Of a stretch of DNA of 64,000 nucleotides, positions 1 to 8,902 are shown piece by piece (the first letter of the stretch is position 1; every line of letters starts with the position of its first letter). This DNA comes from an uncultured Lactococcus sp. GTDB taxonomy: Bacteria > Bacillota > Bacilli > Lactobacillales > Streptococcaceae. The DNA is taken from contig NZ_CAKPUG010000002.1 in NCBI RefSeq assembly GCF_934191625.1, positions 1 to 64,000 on the forward strand. The letters are read 5' to 3'. Below the pieces are notes generated by a model. The model saw nothing but the letters and a program-made list of their open reading frames with translations. It made no database searches and was not told where the DNA came from. Made by a program: the position numbers and the translations under genes.

Positions 1-1
1 C

Positions 2-73
2 ACTTCAAAACAAGTCGATAAAGTCAAAGATAAAGTGGACGATATGACTCCGGAAAATGGAAGAGTTGAGTAA
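2..73 (+). CDS. 3' end of an unidentified gene (partial)
   Basis: An open frame enters from the left edge and stops at TAA 71-73. The last 23 residues are very charged, with a DKVKDKVDD stretch that suggests an amphipathic helix or coiled coil. Small YtxH- or CsbD-like stress proteins often end this way, but 23 residues are too few to assign a family. The start lies outside the window. Confidence 0.5.
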   Translation, partial: TSKQVDKVKDKVDDMTPENGRVE

Positions 74-163
74 CATTTTGCTTTTTTCTATCAAAAAATA
101 TTTTTAAATTTAGTTACGCCCATGTAATATACAGTTTAACTTAGCACCATCGGAGGATAGATA

Positions 164-1114
164 ATGTTTAGATTTAATGAGTTTAAAGCATCAGGTCTCA
201 GTAATCCCAGGTTAGAGCCTCTTAAGGGAGATGATACTTATACAATCGTTTATTTTTACCAACCAGACGAACAGTTTTTCAAGGATTTAAATAACCAATA
301 TCAGCAAGACTTTTCTTCCTTGTTTTTTGAAGAGACTGATGCCCAATATTCGGTAGGGACATCGATAAATGATTATGAGTATATTAGCTTGCTTCTTCTC
401 TATCCAAAGGAGAAAAACGAAACAAAGCTTGAGCGTATGGTGGAGTCTTTACTAATCTTGAGGTGTGAGAATCTAGTGATTGTTATTACCGAAGAAAAAG
501 AAGCGTTTGTGTCAGAATTTTTGAAAAAGTGTAGTAATGTAGAAGCTACGCCTGAAGAAAGCATGGTTGGAATAGTAAGCTCTTGTTTAGAGAAAATGGC
601 AGAAGATGCGCACAGAATTCGTGATGAAATTGATGCACTTGAACGGTCAATTAATGAAAATGGCCCAACACATTCTGTTTTCAACAATTTGTTACAACTT
701 AAAAAATATCTCATCACCTTATCCTTAACCTATGACAGTGATGATAAAATAATCGAATTTTTTAAGCGTGAAAAAAACTTTTTAAACATCAAGTCTAAAG
801 GAAGCAACAGTATTATCCAACTGGAAGAGGAATTGGATAGCTTAAAGAAATTAACACACTCTTACAATCAATACCTTGCGAGTTTAGATGGTATGATTAA
901 TAATCTGGGCTCTTTTCGACTGAATACTATTATGAAAACACTCACTGAGATTTCGATAGTATTGACTATACCTGCCATGACTTATGGCTTTTGGGGAATA
1001 AATGTTAAACTTCCCTTTGAAGAAAGTCCAATTGGTTTCTTGTTTGTGTTTGGTATTTCTCTACTTGTTAGTGGAGGAGCATGGTATTGGATAAGAAAAA
1101 TGAAGTTTCTGTAG
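164..1114 (+). CDS. CorA-family divalent cation transporter
   Basis: The protein has 316 residues. A long charged, helical cytoplasmic domain (about 1-250) is followed by two C-terminal membrane segments (about 258-280 and 290-310), which is the CorA architecture. The signature Tyr-Gly-Met-Asn after the first segment is altered: here it reads YGFWGINV, so GIN replaces GMN. The family moves Mg2+ or related cations across the plasma membrane as pentamers. A GGAGG ribosome site about 8 bases before ATG 164 fixes the start. It appears to be transcribed alone. Family membership is fairly sure; ion specificity is not. Confidence 0.8.
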   Translation: MFRFNEFKASGLSNPRLEPLKGDDTYTIVYFYQPDEQFFKDLNNQYQQDFSSLFFEETDAQYSVGTSINDYEYISLLLLYPKEKNETKLERMVESLLILRCENLVIVITEEKEAFVSEFLKKCSNVEATPEESMVGIVSSCLEKMAEDAHRIRDEIDALERSINENGPTHSVFNNLLQLKKYLITLSLTYDSDDKIIEFFKREKNFLNIKSKGSNSIIQLEEELDSLKKLTHSYNQYLASLDGMINNLGSFRLNTIMKTLTEISIVLTIPAMTYGFWGINVKLPFEESPIGFLFVFGISLLVSGGAWYWIRKMKFL

Positions 1115-1573
1115 GAATTATAATAACTGCGTTTCATTTTCTCGCGAGCATGCCCTTCTCTATAAGGAATGGCAAGAGATTGTCTCTAATAATATAAAGA
1201 TGTTTGGACTTTTGGAGCTCTAGTTACCTATAGTCAAGAACTTAGGGAAGTTTTATATTTGCAGAAGGAGCGAGTTGGATATGAAATAAACTGATAGGAG
1301 AGGATGGGGCAGATGAAATCCAAGTTGATGAACCTGGAACATCACGGCCTTTCCATATCTCTCGTGGAAACAGTACGCTTACCAGGTGAAAGGCCTGCTT
1401 TTACCCACTGAAAAGAGTGGCTGATTCTAATGACTGGGGCAACTTCATGCTCTTGATAATCGCACGCAAGCCGATGCATAAAGCGAGGATTATGCCTAAG
1501 CCTTATCATTTATCACTAGTGGAAGTAAACTGGAAACTAGGAGAGATTAGATTACGACCCTTGTGAACAGACC

Positions 1574-1603
1574 ATAAAAAGGCATGAATTCATGTCTTTT
1601 TAT
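1574..1603. terminator. near-perfect palindrome, probable bidirectional terminator
   Basis: Arms AAAAAGGCATGAA and TTCATGTCTTTTT pair completely apart from one G-U, with an A run on one side and a T run on the other. It may end the gene fragment upstream. Confidence 0.55.
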
Positions 1604-1689
1604 ATGAGAAAGTATTCCAGAACAATAAAATAGACCACAAACTCAAACGGCTACATATTAGCGAAGAAGTCCAAAAAATGATAGAATAA

Positions 1690-1720
1690 CCTAGTATGAT
1701 ATGCTCTACTAGGCTTTTTT
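1690..1720 (+). terminator. Rho-independent terminator
   Basis: A 7-bp stem CCTAGTA/TACTAGG with a 10-base loop is followed by CTTTTTT. It lies just after the stop codon of the start-less frame 1588-1689, as if it once terminated that gene. Confidence 0.65.
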
Positions 1721-1853
1721 CTGTAAAAAAAAACACAGAGAGCAGATTCAAGTAAAATAGAGATATGGACATCTCTAGATGTATTTGGTACTTATTTTCA
1801 TCACTAAAAACAAAAAAGAAAGGCTATGACACTAGTTATAGCAAGGTTTAAAA

Positions 1854-2711
1854 ATGGGTGTAGCAATTCAATGGTTTCCAGGACACATGTCCAAAGCGCG
1901 TCGTCAAGTTCAAGAAAATTTAAAATATGTTGATTTTGTGATTGAGTTGGTAGATGCACGTTTACCGATCAGTTCACGTAACCCAATGTTGGATAAAATT
2001 ATCGGGGATAAACCACGTCTTATCGCTTTAAACAAGGCTGATTTAGCTGACAGAAACGCTGTGAAATCATGGGTGGACTTTTTCGAAAAGCAAGGTATTA
2101 TTGCCCTAGCTATTAATTCGAAAGAAGCACATACTGCCAAACGTTTGACTGTTGCAGCGAAACGTTTGATGGCTGACAAGATTGCGCGTAATGCTGAACG
2201 TGGCATTCAGAATAGTTCTTTACGTACGATGATTGTTGGTATTCCTAATGCGGGTAAGTCAACACTGATGAATCGTCTTGCAGGAAAAAAAGTAGCTGTT
2301 ACAGGAAATAAACCCGGTGTAACAAAGGGTCAGCAATGGTTACGTACCAATAAAGAATTAGAAATTCTCGACACACCAGGGATACTTTGGCCAAAATTCG
2401 AAGATGACCAAGTTGGTCTAAAACTTGCTTTAACAGGTGCCATTAAGGACCAGCTTTTGCCGATGGATGATGTGACTATTTTCGGTTTGCAGTACTTCCT
2501 TGAAAATTACCAAGAAGCAACCATGAAACGTTTACGCATGAAAGAAGCAGACCTAGAGTTAGAAATTCCCGATCTCATCATGGAATTGACCAAGCGTTTT
2601 GGCTTCCGTGATGATTATGATCGATTTTATCAAATGTTTGTTAAGGATGTGCGTGATGGTAGAATGGGCGAATATTGCTTGGATAAAGTGAGTGACTATG
2701 TCAACGATTAA
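1854..2711 (+). CDS. rbgA: Ribosome biogenesis GTPase RbgA (YlqF)
   Basis: The protein has 285 residues. The GTPase motifs are in circularly permuted order: NKAD (G4, near residue 60), GIPNAGKST (G1, near residue 128), and DTPG (G3, near residue 172). The opening IQWFPGHM is typical of YlqF/RbgA. The family acts in late assembly of the 50S subunit in the cytoplasm. It overlaps the start of rnhB by 14 bases, so the two are probably an operon, a pairing common in lactococci and streptococci. The ribosome site before the start is weak (AAGG). Confidence 0.95.
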   Translation: MGVAIQWFPGHMSKARRQVQENLKYVDFVIELVDARLPISSRNPMLDKIIGDKPRLIALNKADLADRNAVKSWVDFFEKQGIIALAINSKEAHTAKRLTVAAKRLMADKIARNAERGIQNSSLRTMIVGIPNAGKSTLMNRLAGKKVAVTGNKPGVTKGQQWLRTNKELEILDTPGILWPKFEDDQVGLKLALTGAIKDQLLPMDDVTIFGLQYFLENYQEATMKRLRMKEADLELEIPDLIMELTKRFGFRDDYDRFYQMFVKDVRDGRMGEYCLDKVSDYVND

Positions 2712-3459
2712 AGAAATAAAAGAGCAACTGAACGGCTTAAATACACTACTCGAAGTGGACGCTTTTTTGGAAGATACTCGTGCAGGTGTTCAAGCGGCGA
2801 TTAAAAGACGTAAAAAAGAGATTTTAGCAGAACAAGCCGAAGATGAACGTTTAGAAATGATGCTGAATTTTGAACGTCAAGCTTATGCACAAGGGCTGGA
2901 CTTTATTGCTGGTATAGATGAGGTTGGACGTGGCCCCTTAGCTGGTCCTGTTGTGACTGCAGCCGTGATTTTACCAAAAAATTGTAAGATTAAAGGTCTT
3001 AACGACAGTAAGAAAATTCCCAAATCTAAACATGAAGCCATTTTTGCAGAAGTCCAAGAAAAAGCACTCGCCATAAGTGTTGGTTTAGTTGACAACGAAA
3101 CGATTGACCAAGTGAACATATATCAGGCGACTAAAATCGCAATGCTTCAAGCTGTAGAAAAATTAGCAATACAGCCAGAATGCCTCTTAATCGATGCGAT
3201 GAAGTTAGACATTAATATTCCTCAAGTTAATATTATCAAAGGCGATGCTCAGTCGTTAAGCATTGCAGCAGCGAGCATTGTTGCGAAAGTGACGCGAGAT
3301 CGAATGATGATGGAGTATGCTAAAAAATACCCACATTACGACTTTGAGCATAATGCAGGCTACGGGACAACTAAGCATTTGGAGGGGCTAAAGAACTACG
3401 GTATTACACCGATTCACCGTAAATCTTATGAACCCATCAAATCAATGATAGAAAAATAA
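2698..3459 (+). CDS. rnhB: Ribonuclease HII
   Basis: The protein has 253 residues. It carries [13 protein letters not shown], which holds two of the catalytic acidic residues of RNase HII, and a later LIDAMKLD segment with another. The N-terminal ~65 residues form a charged helical extension ahead of the catalytic domain. The enzyme cuts RNA from RNA-DNA hybrids and misinserted ribonucleotides. I prefer ATG 2698 over the in-frame GTG at 2692; both lie inside the end of rbgA, so translation is probably coupled. Confidence 0.94.
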   Translation: MSTIKEIKEQLNGLNTLLEVDAFLEDTRAGVQAAIKRRKKEILAEQAEDERLEMMLNFERQAYAQGLDFIAGIDEVGRGPLAGPVVTAAVILPKNCKIKGLNDSKKIPKSKHEAIFAEVQEKALAISVGLVDNETIDQVNIYQATKIAMLQAVEKLAIQPECLLIDAMKLDINIPQVNIIKGDAQSLSIAAASIVAKVTRDRMMMEYAKKYPHYDFEHNAGYGTTKHLEGLKNYGITPIHRKSYEPIKSMIEK

Positions 3460-3485
3460 GCAGATCATGGGGATCTGCTTATTTT
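3453..3485. terminator. Bidirectional terminator between rnhB and mscS
   Basis: Arms AAAATAAGCAGATC and GATCTGCTTATTTT form a perfect 14-bp stem with a 5-base loop. It overlaps the stop codons of the converging genes rnhB (plus) and the MscS-type channel (minus), serving both. Confidence 0.85.
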
Positions 3486-4225
3486 GTATAGTATTTATTC
3501 ATGATTTCTATGCGTAAACCATTTATTTCACTGAGATTTGCCGTGAGCAGGCTACGTATAAAAATACTCTCATCTCGTGTGATGATACCGTTGTAAACAA
3601 CTTGAGGATATTCAGCATTTACTCGGATTATTTGTTCTTTCATCGCCTCCAAATTTTCGGCAGTGACTGGGATATCTAAGTTCAACGTCCGATCTTTGTA
3701 AGAGAAGTTTTTCAAAGATTCAATATTACGGTTAGGGATGAAAGCAGTGGCTCCATCATCTGAAATCAAAGTGATTGAGCGGATTCCCACAGCAGTGACT
3801 TCCCCTTCGATACCGAGATTTTCAAAGCGAATCCAATCGCCCACATTAATCTGATGTTCGACAATAATAAAGAAACCATTGATGATATCTGCGACAAGAT
3901 CACGGCCTGCGAAACCAAGAGCAACCCCGAGAATACCAGCACCAGCAAGCACACTTCCTACAGGAACACCAAGAATAGAGAGGATGGTATAGATCCAGAG
4001 AAAGGCTGTCAGATAAGTTAAACCACTTTTGGTTAAGCGGGCCAAGGTCATTATCCGAGAAGTATCTGCCCAAGAGCGATTGCTGTATTTTTTGAAAAGT
4101 GTCTCTACAATGCGGGCGCTAATCTGGTATAAAATAAAAAACAAAAGACTAATTAAAAAGACGTAAATTAATTTATCCAACAAGAGTTGTCCGAGTTCTT
4201 GAAAATTTATTCTAAGAATATTCAT
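3479..4225 (-). CDS. mscS: Small-conductance mechanosensitive channel (MscS family)
   Basis: The protein has 248 residues. An N-terminal membrane segment (about 15-38) and a second segment near 70-90 are followed by the glycine/alanine-rich pore helix GSVLAGAGILGVALGFAG typical of MscS TM3. A soluble beta-domain follows, with FIPNRNIESLKNFS. These channels open under membrane tension to release solutes on osmotic downshock. The gene is transcribed toward rnhB and diverges from bcaT. A GGAAAT ribosome site precedes the ATG. The family is sure. Confidence 0.9.
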   Translation of the reverse strand: MNILRINFQELGQLLLDKLIYVFLISLLFFILYQISARIVETLFKKYSNRSWADTSRIMTLARLTKSGLTYLTAFLWIYTILSILGVPVGSVLAGAGILGVALGFAGRDLVADIINGFFIIVEHQINVGDWIRFENLGIEGEVTAVGIRSITLISDDGATAFIPNRNIESLKNFSYKDRTLNLDIPVTAENLEAMKEQIIRVNAEYPQVVYNGIITRDESIFIRSLLTANLSEINGLRIEIMNKYYTK

Positions 4226-4242
4226 TTTATTTCCATTTCTAT

Positions 4243-4257
4243 AATTTTCTGAATTTA
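4243..4257. promoter_or_regulatory. Probable CodY box upstream of bcaT
   Basis: AATTTTCTGAATTTA matches 12 of 15 positions of the CodY consensus AATTTTCWGAAAATT. It ends two bases before the bcaT -35 element, a position suited to repression. CodY repression of bcaT is established in L. lactis; this particular site is inferred. It could also affect the divergent channel gene. Confidence 0.6.
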
Positions 4258-4259
4258 TA

Positions 4260-4288
4260 TTGAAATCACATTCAAAATAGCTTATAAT
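4260..4288 (+). promoter_or_regulatory. Promoter of bcaT
   Basis: TTGAAA (4260-4265) and TATAAT (4283-4288) are separated by 17 bases, giving a predicted start near 4295 and a leader of about 70 nt. Confidence 0.75.
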
Positions 4289-4364
4289 ATTTAATTATAA
4301 CAAATACCATAAAGTTTGGCTTTATGGAAGAGAGAATACCGTTAAAAATGGGGGACGAAAAAGC

Positions 4365-5387
4365 ATGACAGTTGAATTAGATTGGGAAAATTTAGGTTTT
4401 GAATACAGAGAGTTGCCTTATCGCTATATTTCACATTTTAAAGATGGAAAATGGGATGATGGAAAACTTACAGGTGATGCGACTTTGCATCTTTCAGAAG
4501 GCTCGCCAGCACTTCACTACGGCCAACAAGGTTTTGAAGGGCTCAAAGCCTACCGTACAAAATCTGGAAAAATAAATCTTTTCCGACCTGATCGCAACGC
4601 GGAGCGTTTGCAAGCTACAGCGCGCCGCTTACGTATGGCAGAAGTGCCCACAGACAAGTTTATTGATGCCGTAAAACAAGTTGTTAAGGCAAATGAAGAC
4701 TTCGTCCCTCCTTACGGAACTGGAGCCACACTTTATCTCCGCCCATTATTAATAGGAGTTGGCGGACTTGTTGGGGTAAAACCAGCTGATGAATATATCT
4801 TTACAATTTTTGCGGTTCCTGTAGGTTCTTACTTTAAAGGTGGCCTTGTACCAACAAACTTCCTTATCTCTCGTGACTATGACCGTGCTGCGCCACACGG
4901 AACAGGCGCAGCGAAAGTTGGCGGAAATTATGCTGCTTCGATTGAACCAGGGCAAAAAGCACATGAAGCTGGCTATTCTGATGTGATTTATCTTGATCCG
5001 GCGACCCACACTAAGATTGAAGAAGTGGGAGCAGCAAATTTCTTCGGGATTACCAAGAATAATGAATTTATCACACCGTTAAGTCCTTCGATTTTACCCT
5101 CAATCACAAAATATTCTTTATTACAGTTGGCTGAAGAGCGTTTAGGAATGAAAGCGATTGAAGGTGATGTTTTTGTGGATCAGTTAGACGATTTTGTTGA
5201 AGCAGGTGCTTGTGGAACAGCTGCGGTGATTTCACCGATTGGCGCTATTGATGATAAGGATAAACACCATGTTTTCTATTCAGAAACAGAAGTTGGCCCA
5301 GTGACTCAACAGTTATACAATGAACTTGTGGGTATTCAATTTGGTGATAAAGAAGCTCCAGAAGGTTGGATTTATACCGTTGAATAA
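4365..5387 (+). CDS. bcaT: Branched-chain amino acid aminotransferase
   Basis: The protein has 340 residues, the usual length for class IV PLP aminotransferases of the IlvE/BcaT type. The PLP-binding lysine is in GTGAAKVGGNYAAS (near residue 183-196), followed by EEVGAANFF and the C-terminal ACGTAAVISP segment. It interconverts Leu/Ile/Val and their 2-oxo acids, the last step of synthesis and first of catabolism. It is a single gene with its own promoter and a probable CodY box, so it is likely repressed when amino acids are plentiful. GGGGGA precedes the ATG by 9 bases. Confidence 0.95.
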   Translation: MTVELDWENLGFEYRELPYRYISHFKDGKWDDGKLTGDATLHLSEGSPALHYGQQGFEGLKAYRTKSGKINLFRPDRNAERLQATARRLRMAEVPTDKFIDAVKQVVKANEDFVPPYGTGATLYLRPLLIGVGGLVGVKPADEYIFTIFAVPVGSYFKGGLVPTNFLISRDYDRAAPHGTGAAKVGGNYAASIEPGQKAHEAGYSDVIYLDPATHTKIEEVGAANFFGITKNNEFITPLSPSILPSITKYSLLQLAEERLGMKAIEGDVFVDQLDDFVEAGACGTAAVISPIGAIDDKDKHHVFYSETEVGPVTQQLYNELVGIQFGDKEAPEGWIYTVE

Positions 5388-5425
5388 TAAATAAATGGTT
5401 CAAAAATTGTGAGAGAAATCTGCAG

Positions 5426-5454
5426 CTGACAAATGTGTCTAAATTTGATATAAT
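5426..5454 (+). promoter_or_regulatory. Promoter of yneF-like gene
   Basis: CTGACA (5426-5431), a 17-base spacer and TATAAT (5449-5454) give a consensus-like promoter 55 bases before the start codon of the small membrane protein. It may also serve the downstream murI-rdgB gene. Confidence 0.7.
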
Positions 5455-5507
5455 AAGGAGTAAAAATTACGAAAGCGATTTTATAGCTTTCTTGTAGGAG
5501 AGTATTA

Positions 5508-5747
5508 ATGAATTTATTTGTTGCAATTTTACTTATGATTGTCTTTGCTATTGCTGGTTTTGCTGGGGGCGCTTGGTTTACACAAAAACAAACTAAAAAG
5601 CTCTTGATGGATAATCCACCATTAAATGAAGATGCAGTACGTATGATGATGGGTTCAATGGGACGCAAACCATCTGAAGCACAAGTACAACAAGTACTTC
5701 GTCAAATTCGTAGTGCAGCTAAACAAGCAGACACTAAGAAAAAATAA
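5508..5747 (+). CDS. YneF/UPF0154 family small membrane protein
   Basis: This 79-residue protein has one N-terminal membrane helix (about 3-22, rich in Leu, Ile, Ala and Gly), then a soluble helical tail with NPPLNEDAVRMMMGSMGRKP. This layout and motif are the UPF0154 (YneF) signature in Firmicutes. Function is unknown. It sits 27 bases upstream of the murI-rdgB start, and the two are likely co-transcribed. Confidence 0.85.
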   Translation: MNLFVAILLMIVFAIAGFAGGAWFTQKQTKKLLMDNPPLNEDAVRMMMGSMGRKPSEAQVQQVLRQIRSAAKQADTKKK

Positions 5748-5774
5748 GATAAAAAGTAAATTTTGGAGGTATTT

Positions 5775-7187
5775 ATGGACAACAGACCTATTGGCTTACT
5801 AGATTCAGGAGTTGGAGGCTTGACCGTTGTTCGCGAGATTCTCCGTCAATTACCAAACGAAGAAATTGTCTATATCGGTGATACGCAACGTGCGCCTTAC
5901 GGGCCACGCTCAAATGAGCAGATTACTGCTTTCACTTGGGATATGGTCAATTTTTTGCTTTCTAAAAACGTAAAAATGATTGTTTTCGCGTGCAATACAG
6001 CGACAGCAGTTGCCATTGAAGAAGTTAGAGCTGCGCTTGATATACCTGTCATTGGCGTAATTTTACCAGGAGCTTCAAGTGCGATTCAAAAAACAATCAA
6101 CAAGAAAGTCGGCGTAATTGCGACCCAAGCAACGGTTAATTCTGATCAATATCGTAAAGTTATTCAGCTCAAATCATCAAGTGTGGATGTTCGTAGCTTG
6201 GCTTGCCCAGAGTTTGTACCTTTAGTTGAATCTAACGGAGCAGATTCGGAAGAAGCTCAAGGAATTGTAGCGAAGGCTTTAAAACCAATGGTTGGTAAAG
6301 TGGACACCTTGATTTTAGGCTGCACACATTATCCTCTTTTGCGCAAACTCATCCAAAAAGAAATGGGACCAGATGTTCAACTTATTGATAGTGGTTCTGA
6401 AACTGTACGTGATATCACCGTTTTGCTCAACTATTTTGTTTTAAATGGTGAAGAACGCCAAAGTCTCCATCATCGTTTTTATACAACAGGTAAGGCAGAA
6501 GATTTTCAATCTATTGCGGACAGATGGCTTGGTTCAGGAAAAATCACTGCGCAGCATACAGAACTATCTGCTGAAAAAACGTTACTCATAGCCACACGTA
6601 ACGATGGGAAAACTGCAGAATTCAAACGACTATTTGAAGAATTTGGTTATAAAATAAAAAATCTTAAAGATTATCCTGAGTTACCAGATATTGCGGAAAC
6701 AGGTATGACTTTTGAAGAAAATGCCCGTCTCAAAGCAGAACAAATTGCTGAAATTACTGGTGAAGTTGTTATCGGTGATGATTCTGGCTTGTGTGTGGAT
6801 GTTTTAGGTGGTTTGCCAGGAGTTTGGAGTCATCGTTTTGCTGGACCTGATCCAACGGATGAGGAGAATATTGCGAAGCTTCTCCATGAGTTAGCCTCAA
6901 CGGCAATAACGCCGGAACGCCGGACGGCGCATTTTCATACGACATTGGTTGCTGCTTATCCAGGTCATGAAAGTTTAGTTGTCGAAGCAGACTGGCAAGG
7001 TCGTATCGGCCTTACACCGCAAGGAGAGAACGGTTTTGGCTATGATCCTATTTTCTTAGTAGGAACATCAGACCGAACTGCTGCCCAGCTCAGTGCTGAA
7101 GAAAAAAATACAGCTTCACATCGTGGACAAGCTTTACAAAAATTAATGGTAGAACTCCCAGAATGGCTGGAGCACATTAAAAAATAA
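5775..7187 (+). CDS. murI-rdgB: Bifunctional glutamate racemase / non-canonical purine NTP pyrophosphatase (MurI-RdgB fusion)
   Basis: The protein has 470 residues in two domains. Residues about 1-265 are glutamate racemase, with [11 protein letters not shown], the catalytic-cysteine motif CNTATA and the second cysteine in GCTHYPLL. It makes D-glutamate for peptidoglycan. Residues about 273-470 are an RdgB/HAM1 pyrophosphatase, with [12 protein letters not shown] and [19 protein letters not shown], which removes dITP and XTP from the nucleotide pool. The start is ATG 5775, preceded by GGAGG; an upstream in-frame TTG is ignored. Both domains look catalytically intact. Such fusions occur in some lactococci and relatives. 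Confidence 0.93.
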   Translation: MDNRPIGLLDSGVGGLTVVREILRQLPNEEIVYIGDTQRAPYGPRSNEQITAFTWDMVNFLLSKNVKMIVFACNTATAVAIEEVRAALDIPVIGVILPGASSAIQKTINKKVGVIATQATVNSDQYRKVIQLKSSSVDVRSLACPEFVPLVESNGADSEEAQGIVAKALKPMVGKVDTLILGCTHYPLLRKLIQKEMGPDVQLIDSGSETVRDITVLLNYFVLNGEERQSLHHRFYTTGKAEDFQSIADRWLGSGKITAQHTELSAEKTLLIATRNDGKTAEFKRLFEEFGYKIKNLKDYPELPDIAETGMTFEENARLKAEQIAEITGEVVIGDDSGLCVDVLGGLPGVWSHRFAGPDPTDEENIAKLLHELASTAITPERRTAHFHTTLVAAYPGHESLVVEADWQGRIGLTPQGENGFGYDPIFLVGTSDRTAAQLSAEEKNTASHRGQALQKLMVELPEWLEHIKK

Positions 7188-7222
7188 AACGCGGCATGAG
7201 TGTTAGCTAAAAGGAGTCTTCC

Positions 7223-7732
7223 ATGTTTATTGTAATGAGTGATTCACACACTGATCGTGATGTAATTAAAAAAATAAAAAAAAGATATGAAGGCACAGCA
7301 TCAGCTTTGTTTCATTGTGGCGATTCTGAATTGCCAAGTAATGATGATATATGGCAAGGCATCAACGTAGTTGCAGGAAATTGCGACTACGATGAAGGCT
7401 ATTCTGAGATAAAAATAGTGGATGTTGAAGGGAAGAAAGTCCTTATCGCTCATGGCCACCAGTTTTATGTTGGCTTTGGGCTTGATCGTTATTCTTACTT
7501 TGCTGAAGAAAAAGAAGTGGACATTGCTCTTTTTGGTCATATCCATCAGCCTGTTGCTCAGATGATAGGAAAAACTTTGTATATTAATCCGGGCTCAGTC
7601 AGTCAGCCTAGAGGAAATGTCAATATAAAAATGTACGCCATTGTTACTATTTTAGAAAACGGATATAAAGTTTCTTATCATGATTTAGAGCATAAGGAAA
7701 TCCCCGGCTTACAATTTACTTTTAAGCTTTAG
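7223..7732 (+). CDS. YfcE/YsnB-type metallophosphoesterase
   Basis: The protein has 169 residues and the five metal-binding blocks of small calcineurin-like phosphodiesterases: SDSHTDRD, HCGDSE, VAGNCD, AHGHQF and FGHIHQP. The likely cofactor is Mn2+ and the activity is on phosphodiester bonds; the physiological substrate is unknown. It lies 35 bases after the RdgB domain, an association often seen in Firmicutes, and has its own AAGGAG site. Part of the run from yneF to rluB. Confidence 0.9.
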   Translation: MFIVMSDSHTDRDVIKKIKKRYEGTASALFHCGDSELPSNDDIWQGINVVAGNCDYDEGYSEIKIVDVEGKKVLIAHGHQFYVGFGLDRYSYFAEEKEVDIALFGHIHQPVAQMIGKTLYINPGSVSQPRGNVNIKMYAIVTILENGYKVSYHDLEHKEIPGLQFTFKL

Positions 7733-7752
7733 AAAAAAGAGGTGGAGTTAAA

Positions 7753-8217
7753 ATGATTGATAAAGCTATTGAAAAATATTTCTTAGAACAAAGCGAAACA
7801 TTTATCAAAGATGCTGACGACGTAGCTATTTTATGTGACGAACATAATATTTCTCATGCAAAATTATTGCTCAGTCAGTATAAATATTCTAGAGTACCTG
7901 TCCTCACTAAAGATAAAGAATTTGTAGGAGTCTTAGGACTTGCTGATATTGTCGAATTTGAAATGGGTGAAGATTTCTTTTATGAAAAATCGATGAATAC
8001 ACCTATATCAGAGATTGTGGACACTGAAATAGAAACAGTATCCCCTTCAGCACCTTTGGAAGAGATCTTACATAAGTTAGTCAAAGAGCCTTTCTTGCCT
8101 GTGGTAAAAAGAACCGAGTTTGTAGGGATTATTGCCCGTCAAGAAATACTTAAAGCCATTAACGCTTTTGCCCATGAATTTAGTAAAAAATATGATATTA
8201 TCGAACGAAATTCCTAA
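7753..8217 (+). CDS. cbpB: CBS-domain protein, CbpB/YkuL-like
   Basis: The protein has 154 residues and two CBS modules (about 15-75 and 85-150), with [14 protein letters not shown] and [14 protein letters not shown] as the repeated core. Homologues in streptococci, listeria and bacilli (CbpB, YkuL) bind cyclic di-AMP, and in some species control the Rel (p)ppGpp synthetase. The symbol rests on this family likeness and on its place before the XerD-like gene and scpA. The ribosome site is GAGGTGGAG. Its end overlaps the next gene. Confidence 0.8.
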   Translation: MIDKAIEKYFLEQSETFIKDADDVAILCDEHNISHAKLLLSQYKYSRVPVLTKDKEFVGVLGLADIVEFEMGEDFFYEKSMNTPISEIVDTEIETVSPSAPLEEILHKLVKEPFLPVVKRTEFVGIIARQEILKAINAFAHEFSKKYDIIERNS

Positions 8218-8902
8218 TTTTTTAGAGAGCAAAAACTTCTCAGAAAATACTAAGTCAAATTATCTTTATGATTTACGAAATTTTACCGAATTTTTTGAGA
8301 AAAGAACAATTTCTCGTGAGTCGCTCATGCTTTACCGTCAGTCTTTGAAAAAATTGGCTGTAGCAGCACAGCGCCGCAAAATATCAAGTGCAAATCAGTT
8401 TCTTCTCTATCTTTATGATAAAAACTTACTGAAAGAGTACCATAAAATTCAGCAAGTAAATACGCCAAAGAAAGAAGTAAAGAAAAAGTTAGAAATCAAG
8501 AACATGTCATCAGTTTATAAACCGGTAACTTCTCCTGGACACTTTTTAGCATTTTTGATTCTTGAGTTTGGTTTAACTTTTTCAGAAATACAACACTTAA
8601 GGTGGGAAAATTTCAACTGGAAATTCCGAATTCTTACTGTAGAGAAGGCTGGCTTAAAGCGTGTCTTACCAATACGGGATAAGTTTGCACTCTATACTCA
8701 AAGAATAAACAATGCTGATGAATTGTTTACCAAATCACGTCAATTTCTTTATTTAGAACTAAAAAAATATACGAACTTAACCGCGAAAGAATTACGCGAG
8801 CAATATATCTTACAGCAAGTGCGTCTGGGTAAAACTGTCTACGAATTAGCAGAGGCTCTAGGGCTATCTACAACAACTACTTTAGAGAAATACTATAAAT
8901 AA
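8192..8902 (+). CDS. XerD-like tyrosine recombinase relative, probably catalytically altered
   Basis: The protein has about 236 residues: an N-terminal SAM-like DNA-binding domain (about 1-90) and a reduced tyrosine-recombinase C-terminal domain ending in LEKYYK, which keeps a tyrosine at the nucleophile position. The box I arginine, normally in GLRxSEL, is absent (GLTFSEI), and the box II His-x-Leu-Arg reads KELR. In streptococci a similar XerD-like protein sits between the CBS protein and scpA, as here. The start is unclear: ATG 8192 fits the family best, ATG 8174 is an alternative, and no ribosome site is visible, so translation is probably coupled to the preceding gene. Confidence 0.8.
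   Translation: MILSNEIPNFLESKNFSENTKSNYLYDLRNFTEFFEKRTISRESLMLYRQSLKKLAVAAQRRKISSANQFLLYLYDKNLLKEYHKIQQVNTPKKEVKKKLEIKNMSSVYKPVTSPGHFLAFLILEFGLTFSEIQHLRWENFNWKFRILTVEKAGLKRVLPIRDKFALYTQRINNADELFTKSRQFLYLELKKYTNLTAKELREQYILQQVRLGKTVYELAEALGLSTTTTLEKYYK

Larger units (their letters stand above)
1115..1853. other. 739-base gap with no intact gene, probably decayed
   Basis: No credible open reading frame is present. Short fragments read like protein in changing frames: about 1306-1384 in one frame and 1388-1563 in another, each ended by a stop. A further fragment at 1588-1689 has no start codon. This looks like an old, degraded gene or genes, but I cannot name the ancestor. Two terminator-like hairpins lie at 1574-1603 and 1690-1720. 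Confidence 0.5.

Noticed and set aside
8132..8191. Earlier start of the XerD-like gene inside the CBS-domain gene
   Set aside because: Adds about 20 residues not typical of the family. ATG 8192 begins at a family-like N-terminus.
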